This document shows positions 5,236-5,399 of a stretch of 5,399 nt of DNA, one piece after another; position 1 is the first letter of the stretch, and every line of letters starts with the position of its first letter. Where the stretch lies: contig DHKE01000085.1 in the NCBI GenBank assembly GCA_002404675.1, forward strand, positions 1,176 through 6,574, in the 5' to 3' direction. This DNA comes from Porphyromonadaceae bacterium UBA4702 (GTDB lineage Bacteria; Bacteroidota; Bacteroidia; Bacteroidales; Muribaculaceae). A program made the translations under genes and the position numbers. The notes under the pieces are model-generated. The model had not been told where the DNA came from and ran no database searches. It saw only the letters and a list, made by a program, of their open reading frames with translations.

Positions 5236-5312
5236 TCCGCTCCGCGTTTTTCGTTGTTCAATTCCGCTGAAATGTTGTCCGTATTCCCCACAGCGGACGC
5301 GGCGTGTGTCAT

Positions 5313-5330
5313 ATGTTGGGACGCACCCTG
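5313..5330. repeat. Partial copy of the hairpin repeat found after ruvC
   Basis: ATGTTGGGACGCACCCTG differs by one base from 370-387. In the first copy the sequence folds back on its own reverse complement. Here the right arm is replaced by other sequence, and a shorter TGTGCA (5331-5336)/TGCACA (5351-5356) pair follows, then another GTAGGGAC at 5363-5370. This looks like a decayed or composite copy of a dispersed intergenic repeat. The rest of 5178-5399 holds only the operon promoter; no supported gene is seen there. Confidence 0.6.
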
Positions 5331-5399
5331 TGTGCAGCCGAGGTGCTGATTGCACAGCCGAAGTAGGGACAAGACGCGCCGAAAGCACTGAAAAAGTAC

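Noticed and set aside
5263..5297. TCCGCTG/CAGCGGA inverted repeat upstream of the leftward operon
   Set aside because: The arms are 7 bp with a 21-nt loop and no further symmetry; this is expected by chance, and it lies upstream of the promoter.
5181..5372. 63-codon minus-strand frame just before the acidic-protein gene
   Set aside because: It would need a TTG start, runs through the promoter and the degenerate repeat, and resembles no protein I know.

Overview
The window looks like a chromosomal piece from a gut Bacteroidales bacterium, probably near Muribaculaceae/Bacteroides. Three things point there: exact matches to the Bacteroidetes promoter -7 box (TAnnTTTG) ahead of two transcription units, the absence of clear Shine-Dalgarno sequences, and a radical-SAM/SPASM enzyme beside a small lipoprotein, which matches the Bacteroidales 'rSAM/lipoprotein system'. 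The genus assignment is inference.

Layout. (1) 1-339, + strand: the C-terminal part of ruvC, the Holliday-junction resolvase, cut by the window edge. (2) 340-451: an intergenic stretch with a perfect 15-bp inverted repeat (a dispersed hairpin-type repeat with a partial relative at the far end) and a promoter whose -7 box overlaps an AT-rich palindrome. (3) 452-1928, + strand: a visibly AT-richer two-gene module, a RhuM-like DNA-binding protein overlapping by 8 nt a Doc-type Fic-fold protein. This is most likely a toxin-antitoxin-like or phage-defence-like cassette. (4) 1972-5177, - strand: a GC-rich, tightly packed five-gene unit read leftward from one good promoter at 5204-5235. In transcription order it encodes two paralogous, lysine-poor or lysine-free acidic secreted proteins, a PlsC-like acyltransferase of the 'hemolysin' type, a small lipoprotein, and the radical SAM/SPASM enzyme (start and stop overlap by 4 nt). 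(5) 5178-5399: no gene seen; it holds the promoter and a degenerate repeat copy.

How the parts may work together. RuvC is housekeeping. The RhuM-like/Doc pair is probably self-contained and autoregulated, and its base composition suggests it was acquired and inserted between ruvC and the leftward operon. The leftward operon is the most interesting part. An enzyme family that usually modifies peptides or proteins is translationally coupled to a lipoprotein of unknown function, and in this genome it is co-transcribed with a lipid acyltransferase and two small exported proteins. This suggests an envelope-directed modification or assembly pathway. The substrate of the radical SAM enzyme is not known and cannot be read from the sequence. 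No CRISPR array, tRNA, rRNA or insertion sequence was seen.
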